DNA from: Umezawaea beigongshangensis
GTDB lineage: Bacteria; Actinomycetota; Actinomycetes; Mycobacteriales; Pseudonocardiaceae
Reading direction: 5' to 3'
NCBI RefSeq assembly: GCF_016464305.1
Contig: NZ_JAEIOJ010000011.1
Location: 1-64,000, forward strand
DNA length: 64,000 nucleotides
The position numbers and the translations under genes were made by a program. Positions 42,047-51,079 of the stretch are shown in pieces. The notes under the pieces are model-generated. The model was not told the DNA's origin, made no database searches, and was given only the letters and a program-made list of their open reading frames with translations. The stretch's first letter is position 1. Each line of letters starts with the position of its first letter.

Positions 42047-42577
42047 CACGTGCTCCCTTGATGTGCGAGCCCCGCCCCCTGCGAGGCCGTCGGCAGCGCC
42101 AGTAGAGCACCACGACCGTGGCGGAGGTAGGGGTTCTTCCTCGAACAACCCCATGGTGACCGCGGTCCGGCTGTTCGAGGGATCGCCGTGGTTGGATTCG
42201 AGAGCTGCCGTTCGGCCCGCTCTGGTGCGAGGAGCCGTTGAACCGCGCGGACTTCGCCCTCGACCACACCCGCCCGCCCGCCGGTCCACGACGGTCGTGA
42301 GCCGGCCTGCGGAGTCGTCGTCGCTGAGGCGTACCGGGTTCGACTCCGGGACGGGTATCGATCGGCCCGCTCCGCTGCGGAGTCCGTGTCCGAGCGGTTC
42401 TGGTCGAAGGGGCCGGCCGACTGCGGTCCGGCCGCCGTCCCCGTCGGCTGGCGCGAGCTGCTCGACCACACCGGCACCGCGGGCGTGGGCAGCGGTGCCG
42501 GGACGCGGGCGGTGCGGCCGGGTGCCCGGAGGCGCCGCTGGGTCGTGCGCCGCGCCGGCGAGTCCGTCGGTGCACCG
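42047..42577. other. 531 bases without a convincing gene
   Basis: Low-complexity GC-rich sequence; no frame shows coherent protein character on either strand. A GGGTTCGACTCC string near 42336 mimics a tRNA T-arm but has no acceptor or anticodon partner. Confidence 0.4.
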
Positions 42578-43309
42578 TCACACGGCCGGTGTGCTCGGCG
42601 GTGACGGGCGGCGGCTGGCCGGAGCGGCGTGGTGCCGCAGCAGCGGGGTGCGGAGGGGCAGGTGTGTCAGGGCCTGGGCGGCGCCGCGGGCGATGAGGTG
42701 TGCACGGGCGGGGTGGCGCTGATCGGGTCGGTGCTGGTGCAGCGACAGCACGCCGAGGAGGGTGCCGTCCGGGGTGCGCAGGGGGTAGGAGGCCACGGCG
42801 CGGGTACCGGCGTCGAGCAGGACCTGCAGGGTGGGTGCTGCGGTGAAGACGGGACTGCGCGTGACGTCGTCGACTCGGACGGGTCGGCCGGTGGCCAGGA
42901 CCCGGCCGCAGGCGCTGGGTGTGGCGGTGTCGACGGTGGAGAAGAAGTCCAGGAAGGCGCGGGGGAAGCCGTGGTGGGCGACGATGTGCAGCCGACCGTC
43001 GTCGAGCAGTTGCAGGTCGCAGGAGTCGGCGGCGGTCAGTGCCGCGGCCAGCACGGCCCTGATGAGCGTCGGGGTGTCGGCCAGGGCGTGCAACTGGGGG
43101 TCGAACAGCGCGGCGACCGTGCCGCCGCCGTGTCGGCGGGCGTGGCGCAGCAGCGCGGCACGGGTGTCGCGGACCTCGGCGTCGACGAGTCGCTGGTGCC
43201 GGTCGGCGGTGATCCGGTCGCGTTGGCGCGCCGCGTGCCGCCGTTGCGCGGCGGCCTCGGCCCGCAACGCGGACAGGACGGGCGAACGGGCGGGCTGCGG
43301 GACGAGCAT
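42578..43309 (-). CDS. GAF-domain protein
   Basis: 243 residues from ATG at 43309. An N-terminal helical, arginine/alanine-rich region (1-75) precedes a GAF domain (about 80-200: AAALTAADSCDLQLLDDGRL, ACGRVLATGRPVRVDDVTRS, VASYPLRTPDGTLLGVLSLH). It resembles the GAF sensor plus ANTAR/kinase proteins of actinomycetes but no ANTAR or kinase domain is attached; the C-terminal tail is Pro/His/Arg-rich. Probably a small-molecule sensor; partner unknown. Confidence 0.78.
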   Translation of the reverse strand: MLVPQPARSPVLSALRAEAAAQRRHAARQRDRITADRHQRLVDAEVRDTRAALLRHARRHGGGTVAALFDPQLHALADTPTLIRAVLAAALTAADSCDLQLLDDGRLHIVAHHGFPRAFLDFFSTVDTATPSACGRVLATGRPVRVDDVTRSPVFTAAPTLQVLLDAGTRAVASYPLRTPDGTLLGVLSLHQHRPDQRHPARAHLIARGAAQALTHLPLRTPLLRHHAAPASRRPSPPSTPAV

Positions 43310-44089
43310 GTCCGCATGATCGCCCCGCAGCCCGTGTGACGTCCAGCCCCCGCTCGCGCCCCTGGTGACCGCGGTGGCTGTCCAACGCCGACGAGCACCG
43401 CGCGCGGGTGTTTCTGCGCCGTCACGGGTCGGGCGTCACGTGGACGGACCAACCGTGCAGCACGGGCAGGACAGCGTGGTGCGGGTGGACGGCCGGGTCC
43501 GCGCCGTCGACGAGCGGACGTCGTGATCTCGTGCCGCGGTGGCGAGACCGTGACGACGAGGACGCGCACCTCGTGCGAGGGCGGTGGTCGACCGTCTGGT
43601 GTGGACGACTGCGGTCGTGGAGGGTGTGGCGGCGATCTGAGCGCCGGTGCTCGGGCGTCGCTTCGGGTGGTGGTGCGCGTGGTGACGGGGCGCGTCCGCC
43701 GGTGCACCGGAGACGCCGCGAGCCGTGCTCCGGAGTTCGAGCGCGACGCGTTCTCACCTCGTGCGGGTGGTGAGCCTCGTCGCTGTGCTTCGTCGGCCCA
43801 GCACGGGACGTCCGCCCTGGTCGGGGCGTCGGCGATGTCGTCGGCACGTGCCGCGGTCAGCTCCCGTGCCGGGCCACGGCCCTGCTCCTGGTCGAGAAGT
43901 CGTCCACCAGGAGCTTCGCCGCGTCTGCGACGTGCTCGCGGCCTCGCGGCGTTCAGGTCGGAAATGTCTCGGTGCCGCGGAGTTGACGAAATGCGGAATT
44001 TGCTGTCGAAGAATCGCTGTTTGTAGTGCGTGAAAAACCGTGGGTAGTGTGGTGGACAATCCGATCGCGATTCCCGTTCTGGAGGAAGC
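43310..44089. other. 780 bases, mostly non-coding, with the promoter region of the SNF2 operon
   Basis: No frame gives coherent protein sequence. The last 110 bases are AT-richer. TTGTAG near 44020 followed 18 bases later by TAGTGT near 44045 is a plausible -35/-10 pair; GGAGGAAG then precedes the helicase ATG by three bases. Confidence 0.4.
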
Positions 44090-45940
44090 ATGCCCTCGTC
44101 CGTTCTCGGTGTCCTTCCCGGACGGTTGCAGGCCTCCTACCTCCTGGAGGCCGAGCGGTTCGCCTGGTGGGGGACGAGCGATCCCGCTGGCGACGCCGCG
44201 GCGCTCGGCCTGCCGCCCGGTGAACGGCGTGAAGTCCGGTTCGCGCTGCCCGACCGCGACCGCGCGACGGTGTGCGCGACCGACGTCCCCGCGGCACTCG
44301 TTCCGACGCGGGCGGCTCTCGACGCCCTGGTCGCGATGAACCCGACGGCGAACGCCGGGCGGTCCCTCCGAGCCTGGGCCGGCCTCGCGTCGGTCATCAG
44401 GACCGGCGAGCAGCCCAGCGCGGCGCTGGTCGAGGGTCTCCCGACAGCCGGCCACGCCGCCCTGGGCCTGGACGGCACGACGATCTGGTCGGCGGGGGCC
44501 GTGGTCGAAGCGGTCCTCCGACACGCGAGCGCCAGCGGGAGCGACTCCGTCGTCCTGCGCCCCTACCAGCAGGCGGGCGTCGCCTGGCTGCTCGCGTCGG
44601 AGTCCGACGGCGGCGGTGTGCTCGCCGACGAGATGGGGCTCGGCAAGACCCTGCAAGCGATCACGGTGCTCCGTGCGCGGCCGAGCGCGGGTCCGCACCT
44701 CGTGGTCTGCCCGACGTCGGTGCTCGGCAACTGGCGACGGGAGTTCGCCCGGTTCGCTCCGGCCCTCCCGGTGCGCACCTACGTCGGCGCCACCCGTCGT
44801 TCCGCCGACCTGCGCGGCGTCGTCCTGACCAGTTACGGCGTCCTGCGTTCCGACGCGGCTCTGCGCGCGACGACGTGGGACGTGGTGGTTCTCGACGAAG
44901 CGCAGCAGATCAAGAACCCGGACGCTCAGGCGGCCAGAGCCGCCCGCGCCCTCGACGCCCGCCTCCGGCTCGCCATGACCGGCACACCGGTGGAGAACCG
45001 GCTCGACGAGCTCTGGTCCTTGCTCGCGTTCACCAACCCGGGGCTGCTCGGCACCAGGAGCCGGTTCCGGCAGCGGTTCTCCGTCGCGGTCGAACAGCGT
45101 CGGTCGGCGGCTGCGGCGGAGCGACTGCACGAGCTCGTCGGTCCGCACGTCCTGCGCCGCCGCAAGGTCGACGTGGCACCGGAACTGCCCGCGAAGATCG
45201 AGACGACCGTCGTCTGCGCGCTGACCGCCGAGCAGGAGGCGCTCTACCGGGCCAGCATCGACGAGGCCTTCACCGCCGGACTGGGGAGCGGTGTCGGTCG
45301 CCGTGGCCGCGTCCTGGCACTGCTCGGCCGGCTCAAGCAGATCTGCAACCACCCGGAACTGCTCGAACCCACCGGCGGTGAGCTGCGCGGACGCTCCGGC
45401 AAGCTCGACCGGATCACCGAGATCCTCGCCGAAGTCGTCGACAACGGCGATCGGGCACTGGTCTTCACCCAGTACCGGGCGACCGGTGACCTGCTCGCCC
45501 GGCACCTGCAGGAGCACGTGACCGGAACGCCGGTTCCCTTCCTGCACGGCCAGCTCTCCAGCGCCGCCCGCGAACGCACGACCACGGAGTTCACCGACGA
45601 CCCGGACGGCCCGCCGGTGCTGATCCTGAGCCTGCGCGCCGCCGGGTTCGGACTGAACCTGACCCGCGCGACCCACGTGGTGCACTACGACCGGTGGTGG
45701 AACCCCGCGGTGGAGGCCCAGGCCAGCGACCGCGCGCACCGGATCGGGCAGACCCGCACGGTCACCGTTCACACCCTGATCACCGAGCGGTCGATCGAAG
45801 AGGCCGTCGCCGACCTGCACGCCGGCAAGCGCGACCTCGCCGGGGTGGCCGCGGGGGAGCTCCCCGCGGTGAAGACCGACCTCGCGCGGCTCGGGGACGA
45901 GCAACTGCGCGCCCTGCTCGCCGAAGGGGTCGCGCGATGA
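44090..45940 (+). CDS. SNF2-family helicase/ATPase (DEAD/DEAH type)
   Basis: 616 residues from ATG at 44090. N-terminal bacterial SNF2-associated region (1-150), then RecA-like domain 1 with motif I ADEMGLGKT (179-187), DEAQ box VVLDEAQQIKNPD and motif III LAMTGTPVENRLDELWSL. Domain 2 follows with RALVFTQYRATGDLL, ILSLRAAGFGLNLTRATHVV and QASDRAHRIGQT (motif VI). It is a double-stranded-DNA translocase of the HepA/SNF2 group, shorter than the usual 900-1000-residue bacterial SNF2-SWIM partners. It overlaps the next gene by ATGA. Confidence 0.92.
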   Translation: MPSSVLGVLPGRLQASYLLEAERFAWWGTSDPAGDAAALGLPPGERREVRFALPDRDRATVCATDVPAALVPTRAALDALVAMNPTANAGRSLRAWAGLASVIRTGEQPSAALVEGLPTAGHAALGLDGTTIWSAGAVVEAVLRHASASGSDSVVLRPYQQAGVAWLLASESDGGGVLADEMGLGKTLQAITVLRARPSAGPHLVVCPTSVLGNWRREFARFAPALPVRTYVGATRRSADLRGVVLTSYGVLRSDAALRATTWDVVVLDEAQQIKNPDAQAARAARALDARLRLAMTGTPVENRLDELWSLLAFTNPGLLGTRSRFRQRFSVAVEQRRSAAAAERLHELVGPHVLRRRKVDVAPELPAKIETTVVCALTAEQEALYRASIDEAFTAGLGSGVGRRGRVLALLGRLKQICNHPELLEPTGGELRGRSGKLDRITEILAEVVDNGDRALVFTQYRATGDLLARHLQEHVTGTPVPFLHGQLSSAARERTTTEFTDDPDGPPVLILSLRAAGFGLNLTRATHVVHYDRWWNPAVEAQASDRAHRIGQTRTVTVHTLITERSIEEAVADLHAGKRDLAGVAAGELPAVKTDLARLGDEQLRALLAEGVAR

Positions 45941-46452
45941 GCGACGAGTTCGCGAACTCCGTCTGGGGACGGGACTGGATCCGGTTGGCCCAGCCGGTAC
46001 GGGTGACCCGCGCCAACCCGCTCATCCCCAAGGCGCGGTCCCTGACCCGCAACGACGGGGTGGACGACGTCACGATCGCGCCCGGCCTGGTCACCGCCAC
46101 CGTCGACGGGCAGCGCACCACCGTCCGCTGCAGCACCTGGACGGAGAAGCAGACCGCGGACGCCCGCCCGCTCGTCGCCGGAGCACCCGACGACCTCCCG
46201 GCCGAGGTGCACAACAGCCTGCGCGAACGGGGCCTCCCGCCCCTGTCCGACGTCGAGAGCGACTGCACCTGCACCGGACGCACCCGCCCCTGCGTCCACC
46301 TGCTGGCCACCTTCTTCGAGGTGGCCAGGCGGGTGGACGAGCGCCCCCGGCTGGCACTGCTCCTGCGCGGCCTCGAACCAGGGGCCACCTCGACGACCAC
46401 CCGCATCCCGCTCGGCGTGGTCGACCCGGTGACCTTCTACGGCGAGGTCTGA
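45937..46452 (+). CDS. SWIM zinc-finger protein
   Basis: 171 residues from ATG at 45937, coupled to the SNF2 gene. The SWIM motif C-x-C-x6-C-x-H is at Cys 110, Cys 112, Cys 119 and His 121 (DCTCTGRTRPCVHLLA), and the N-terminus FANSVWGRDWIRL is typical. SWIM proteins bind DNA or protein and often sit beside SNF2 ATPases. It is shorter than full-length partners, ending about 50 residues after the finger. The pair is a self-contained transcript with no nuclease or methylase. Confidence 0.85.
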   Translation: MSDEFANSVWGRDWIRLAQPVRVTRANPLIPKARSLTRNDGVDDVTIAPGLVTATVDGQRTTVRCSTWTEKQTADARPLVAGAPDDLPAEVHNSLRERGLPPLSDVESDCTCTGRTRPCVHLLATFFEVARRVDERPRLALLLRGLEPGATSTTTRIPLGVVDPVTFYGEV

Positions 46453-46652
46453 GCGGAGCTGCTCTTGGCGCCACTCCCGATCGGGGAAGCGCGCTGGTGC
46501 GCCCGCGTGAACGAGGAACCTCGTCCACCGTGGTCACCGGCGGGTCTCGACGTGCTGGACCGTCACGACGAAACCGATCGTCAGCCCGTCGAACAGGCCG
46601 GCGCGATCGCCGCGGTGTGCCGGAGTCGGGCGATGTGAGCAGAGTTCGTACT

Positions 46653-47486
46653 TCATGCGGACCGGCTGTTCTTCCGCGTTCTCCTCCGGTGCGCTGCGAA
46701 GGTGATCGCCGCCGTGGTGAGCAGGGTGCCGAGTGCGACCAGCAGCGCCGGTACCAAGGCGTCCCGGTGCACGGTGACGAGGACTCCGGTGAACGCGTCG
46801 TGTCCGGCGTGGAAACCCGTGCCGAGCCACAGCGCTCCACTGGCCGTGCGGCAGGCCGCGAGCACCAGCCCGAACCCGGTTGCCGTGGCCGCGTAGGTCA
46901 GGCGCTGGCCGAGCGTGGTCGCGCCGCTGTGGGAGAGCACGTGGATCGACCCGAACAGCACCGAGCTGACGACCGCGGCGGCCCAGAGCGGCTGCACCTC
47001 GCGCAGGTTGCCGAACACGTAGCCGCGGAAGACCAGCTCCTCCGGGAAGCCCTGCACGAGCAGCGTGGACGCGGTGGTCGTGACGATCACGTCGGTGAGT
47101 CCCACCGTCGCCGTCGTGGCCGTCGCCCTGCCCCAGTCGGCGTGGCCGAGCCAGACGGTGATCCCCCCGGCGACCGCGGTGACCGCGGCGGCGAGCGCGA
47201 CCCCGAGGAGCAGTTGGGGCAGCGTCCTCCGGTCGCACGACAGACCGGTGCCCCGCCACGTTCCGCGGTCCACGTGCCGTCGCAGCAGGAGGACCATCCC
47301 GAGCGTGCTCGCCGACATCACCACGCCCGCGATCACGAACGAGATCGTCGTGGGCAACGACGCGGTGGCCCGTCCGACTCCCAGGCCGACGACGAGGAGG
47401 CAGCCGAAGAACCCGGACAGGGCCAGCAGAACTCGCCACGTGCGACACGACAGGCCGCGGATCACGGCCGAGGAGGTGAGGTCCAT
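46653..47486 (-). CDS. CPBP family intramembrane glutamic endopeptidase
   Basis: 277 residues with about eight transmembrane helices. Active-site motifs: FPEELVFRGYVFGNLRE (EExxxR), FGSIHVLSHS (FxxxH) and TGFHAGHDAF (HxxxD/N). CPBP/Abi enzymes process prenylated or membrane peptides and often confer bacteriocin immunity. It is divergent from a two-component system; a 30-bp perfect palindrome between the two starts suggests it belongs to that regulon. Confidence 0.87.
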   Translation of the reverse strand: MDLTSSAVIRGLSCRTWRVLLALSGFFGCLLVVGLGVGRATASLPTTISFVIAGVVMSASTLGMVLLLRRHVDRGTWRGTGLSCDRRTLPQLLLGVALAAAVTAVAGGITVWLGHADWGRATATTATVGLTDVIVTTTASTLLVQGFPEELVFRGYVFGNLREVQPLWAAAVVSSVLFGSIHVLSHSGATTLGQRLTYAATATGFGLVLAACRTASGALWLGTGFHAGHDAFTGVLVTVHRDALVPALLVALGTLLTTAAITFAAHRRRTRKNSRSA

Positions 47487-47549
47487 GCGGGAAAACTAGG
47501 AGGGGTCCGGTGTCAGCACATCCGGCCGCGGACGGACGACGCGTCACGA

Positions 47550-47579
47550 TCGTGCCCATGACGGAAGTCATGGGCACGA
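47550..47579. promoter_or_regulatory. Perfect 30-bp palindrome between the CPBP gene and the two-component operon
   Basis: 13-bp arms (47550-47562 and 47567-47579) around GGAA, containing CATGACGGAAGTCATG. The core ATGAC-N4-GTCAT is the kind of site bound by LuxR/NarL-type response regulators. It is 64 bases from the CPBP start and 54 from the kinase start. Confidence 0.7.
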
Positions 47580-47632
47580 CACGACCCCCGAGGTCGATGC
47601 GGACCACCCGCACGCCACCTAACCTCGACGGG

Positions 47633-48823
47633 GTGGACGTGCGTTCTCCCGAGCCGATGCGCCCGCTGCTGTTCACGGTCCTGTTCTGGATCACCGTGCC
47701 GGCAGTGCTGACGCTGCACGCCCTCGGCGCACCGACGTACCCGCCGGGGCTGGGAGTCGTGCCGCTGGCGGGGTTGCTGGTGGTGCTGATCGCGCTGTGG
47801 CTCGCGCTGCCGTGGGAGCTCGCCGTGGCACGCAGGCGCAGACCGGTGACGGCGGTGTTCCTGATCGTGTGCGTGGTGCTGGCCTACGTCGACGGCAGCG
47901 GGTTGATCGCGCCGCTGCTGCTGATCGGGCTCGGCAACGTCGCGCAGGTCTTCGGCAGCCGCGAGGCGTTCGGAACGCTCGGCGTGCTGCTCGTGCTGTT
48001 CTTCTTCGGGGGACTGACCTATCCCCACCTCGACTGGAACGACGCGCTGCGCAGCACGCTGACCATCGCCGTGTTCTGCGCCTTCGGCATCGTCGCGGCC
48101 GCCTCGGTGCGGACGGCGCGGATGCACCAGGCACGGGCCGGTCACCTGCTGGACGAGCTGACGGCCGCGCGCGCCGACCTGGACCGGCACGAGGAGCAGA
48201 TCCGGCGGCTGGCGGTCGCCGAGGAGCGCGCACGGATGGCGAGGGAGATGCACGACTCGCTGGGGCACCACCTGACCGTGATCAAGGTCGATCTGGAGAA
48301 CGCGGAGAGGCTGCGCACCCGCGCCTCGACGCAGGCGTGGGCCGAGGTGCGCCAGGCCAAGCAACTGACCGTGCAGGCGTTGGCCGAGACGCGACGAGCG
48401 GTGCGCGCGCTGCGCCCGCTCGCACTGGAGGGGCGCCGGGGCAGTGCCGCGCTCGGCGAGCTGGCCAGGACATTCGACGGCGCGGACGTCCGGGTCGACC
48501 TCCGGGTCACCGGCCCGGAGCACGACCTCGGACCGGACACCGAGATCGTGCTCTACCGGGCCTTGCAGGAAGGACTGACCAACGTGCTCCGGCACGCCGG
48601 TGCGGGCACGGCCACCGCCGAACTGAGCTTCCCGGACGGCGGGGCGCGGCTGGTGATCGCCGACGACGGATCGGGCGCACCGACCGAACCGGTGCGGCAG
48701 GGCTTCGGACTGGGCGCGCTGGCCGAACGCGTGGCGGAGCTCGGTGGCACGCTCACCGCGGGCAACCGGCCGGGCGGCGGGTTCGAACTGCGCGTCGAGC
48801 TGCCCGCCGGGGAACGACCGTGA
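47633..48823 (+). CDS. Sensor histidine kinase (HisKA_3 / NarL-partner type)
   Basis: About 396 residues from GTG at 47633 (a later GTG at 47639 is possible). Five or six transmembrane helices (about 10-165) replace a large sensor domain. Then come a dimerisation region with the phospho-accepting His 207 (AREMHDSLGHHLTVIK) and an HATPase with N-box VLYRALQEGLTNVLRHAGAG, G1 IADDGSGA and G2 GFGLGALAERVAELGG. It phosphorylates the response regulator encoded downstream (GTGA overlap). Confidence 0.9.
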   Translation: MDVRSPEPMRPLLFTVLFWITVPAVLTLHALGAPTYPPGLGVVPLAGLLVVLIALWLALPWELAVARRRRPVTAVFLIVCVVLAYVDGSGLIAPLLLIGLGNVAQVFGSREAFGTLGVLLVLFFFGGLTYPHLDWNDALRSTLTIAVFCAFGIVAAASVRTARMHQARAGHLLDELTAARADLDRHEEQIRRLAVAEERARMAREMHDSLGHHLTVIKVDLENAERLRTRASTQAWAEVRQAKQLTVQALAETRRAVRALRPLALEGRRGSAALGELARTFDGADVRVDLRVTGPEHDLGPDTEIVLYRALQEGLTNVLRHAGAGTATAELSFPDGGARLVIADDGSGAPTEPVRQGFGLGALAERVAELGGTLTAGNRPGGGFELRVELPAGERP

Positions 48824-49461
48824 TCCGGGTGATCCTGGTCGACGACCAGGTGCTGATGCGCCGCGGCCTGAGGACGTTGCTCGACGTCGAGGAGGGCGTC
48901 GAGGTCGTCGCGGAGGCGGCGAACGGCGCGGAGGCGCTGCCGATGGTGGCGGCGCAGCGGCCGGACGTCGCACTGGTCGACGCGAGGATGCCGGTGATGG
49001 ACGGCGTCACGCTGATCGCCGCTCTGACCGAGGACTTCCCGCACGTGGCGTGCATCGTGCTGACCACCTTCGAGGAGGACGAGTACCTCTTCGGGGCGTT
49101 GCGCGCCGGAGCTCGCGGCTACCTGCTCAAGGACACCTCACCGGACGATCTCGTCGCGGCGATCCACAAGGTCGCGGCAGGAAAGACCGTCCTCGACAGC
49201 CCGGTGGCGGCGCGACTGGTCGCCGAGATCGTCCACCCCCACCCCGCGGAGGTTCCCCACCACGAACTGCTGTCCTCCCGCGAGGCGGACGTGGCCGCCC
49301 TGGTGGCCACCGGAGCCAGCAACAAGGAGATCGCCGCGCACCTGTTCATCACGGAGGGCACGGTGAAGAACCACGTGTCCAGCGCGTTGCGCAAGCTCGG
49401 CCTCAGGGACCGCACCCAACTCGCACTGGTGGTGCGGAGCGGCATCTCCGAAACGCGGTAG
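48820..49461 (+). CDS. NarL/LuxR-family response regulator
   Basis: 213 residues from GTG at 48820. Receiver domain 1-120 with acidic pair (LVDDQ), phospho-acceptor Asp 54 (VALVDARMPVMDG), Thr in VLTTFEEDEY and Lys 102 region (YLLKDTSP). LuxR HTH at about 148-205 (LLSSREADVAALVATGASNK, then HLFITEGTVKNHVSSALRKL). Likely binds the 47550 palindrome, controlling its own operon and the CPBP protease. Confidence 0.93.
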   Translation: MIRVILVDDQVLMRRGLRTLLDVEEGVEVVAEAANGAEALPMVAAQRPDVALVDARMPVMDGVTLIAALTEDFPHVACIVLTTFEEDEYLFGALRAGARGYLLKDTSPDDLVAAIHKVAAGKTVLDSPVAARLVAEIVHPHPAEVPHHELLSSREADVAALVATGASNKEIAAHLFITEGTVKNHVSSALRKLGLRDRTQLALVVRSGISETR

Positions 49462-49590
49462 CGGTGCTCCGCGCGAGAACACCGGCGTTCTCCGGTTCGA
49501 GCGCACGCCCAGCGGTCATCACGTCACCGCGATGTCGTAATCCGTGCCAAGGGCCTCCCGGTGCGCACGACCGGCGCGGATACTCGGAAG

Positions 49591-50316
49591 ATGCGTACTC
49601 CGACCGTGCTGGCGACCGTGCTGGCCACGCTCCTGCTGTCGGCGCCGGTGGCCACCGCCGCGGCCGCTGCTCCCGTCGAGACTCCGCCTGTCGGCGCGGA
49701 CCCGTCGCACTGCTGGTTCGCTCCGCCTCCCGGCTCGGGCTGGACCACGACCACCCGCAGGTTCTCCACGTGCGCGCGGTGCGAGACCGCTGGCGCGGCG
49801 GGTGTGAGCAGGGGGGACCGGGACGCCTACCGCTGTGCCTTCGTGCCCGTCGGGCTCGACGGCGACTTCTCCCCGTTCTTGCCCGACGGCACCCGGCGGA
49901 CGGCGGCACCGGACCCGTACGTCGACGCGGTCGCACCCGCCAACGAGGTCCAGGTGGACGACGCGGCCGAGCTGACCGGAGCCCCCGACGGTCGGTACGC
50001 CGTGGTGCACGGGCGGTTCAGCAGGTTCCTGGTGCTCGACCTCGGCGCAGGCGAGGAGGGGGTGGGTGATCTCCAGGTCCACTACGCCCTGCGGCCGAAC
50101 GACGTGTTCGGCGTCAGCGCGGACGTCCACTTCCTGGACCGGGACGGGAAGCGTCTCGGACAGGGGCAGCTGGTCGTGATCCGCTCCACCGGCGTCGCGA
50201 CGGTCGAGAACCCGTCGCCGGAGCCGTACCGCTACCTGAAGATCCTCACGGGCGTGCGCACGATCTCCTTCGACTCGATGCGGGCCGCCGACCTGGCCCC
50301 GCCGTCCGGGGCCTGA
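49591..50316 (+). CDS. Secreted hypothetical protein
   Basis: 241 residues from ATG at 49591. Signal peptide 1-26 (VLATVLATLLLSAPVATAAA). The mature protein has three or four cysteines at the start (HCWFAPPPGS; CARCETAG; YRCAFVP) and is then beta-rich with alternating strands (GRYAVVHGRFSRFLVLDL; FGVSADVHFLDRDGKRL), reminiscent of a jelly-roll or carbohydrate-binding sandwich. No family is recognised and no catalytic pattern is seen. Confidence 0.65.
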   Translation: MRTPTVLATVLATLLLSAPVATAAAAAPVETPPVGADPSHCWFAPPPGSGWTTTTRRFSTCARCETAGAAGVSRGDRDAYRCAFVPVGLDGDFSPFLPDGTRRTAAPDPYVDAVAPANEVQVDDAAELTGAPDGRYAVVHGRFSRFLVLDLGAGEEGVGDLQVHYALRPNDVFGVSADVHFLDRDGKRLGQGQLVVIRSTGVATVENPSPEPYRYLKILTGVRTISFDSMRAADLAPPSGA

Positions 50317-51079
50317 TCGGGAACCGAGCGGCGGTGCTCCGGTCACCGCTCGCACGTCAGACCGCTCGTGGTGCGGCACGAGAACGCGGTGCTCCGCGCC
50401 ACCGGCACGTCACCAGGTGATCGGCGAACCGGTCCGGCGACCGCGTCGCCGTGAGGCGGGTACCGCGCGGCAAGGACGGGACGTGGGCCGAACGTGACCG
50501 CGCGGGCCGGTCGCCATCACCTGGAGGGACCACTGCTCGCACCGCTGGTGTGGTGACGCAGGTTTTTGTCCCACACTGCCGGAGGCTTGGCCAGGATCTC
50601 CGCGGCGTCAATAATCGCTGATGGGTTTCCACCACGGGGGCACAACTTCCTGCTTGTCGAAATCGATCGGGCCGTCCGCCGCTGTGGCGGGTGGACGGTC
50701 AGCGGATTCGGGGGCGTGACTCTTCGGTCGGCAGTGGCGCGCAGACTTCCAGAGCACCTCTCCGCAGGAGAGTCCGTCTACACGATTCGTCTTCCTCCCG
50801 GCCCGCAGCGGCCACGCGCGGCCGTGATGAGCGGTGCGGCCGACGGGCCGGTCGCAGCCGCGCGCCCTCCCTCCACACCGGACGGTCGGTGACGGCGGGA
50901 ACGTCCGTGTTCCCACCAGTTCCGGCGACGAGGGCTGCGTCGCCTCGATCTGCTGACCGCTCGTCCTTCCACGCCTGCCGCGGCGGTCCGCGCTGACGCG
51001 CCGGACCGGTCGACGGGCGGCACCCGACACCGGGCGGCCTTCCCGGCCGCGTCGTGCGAGAACAGATGATGGGAGAACC
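50317..51079. other. 763 bases without a convincing gene
   Basis: An imperfect hairpin at about 50329-50350 (CGAGCGG-CGGT / ACCGCTCG) follows the secreted-protein gene and may terminate it. The stretch 50555-50660 is AT-richer, with no RNA motif I recognise. The promoter of the VWA gene should be in the last 100 bases. Confidence 0.45.

Noticed and set aside
42325-42360. GGGTTCGACTCC string resembling a tRNA T-arm
   Set aside because: The stem beyond CCGG does not pair properly, and no acceptor stem, D-arm or anticodon arm can be drawn around it.
43422-44091. Minus-strand open frames ahead of the SNF2 gene
   Set aside because: Composition is dominated by Arg, Pro, Ser and Thr with no structured segment; typical chance frames in very GC-rich DNA.
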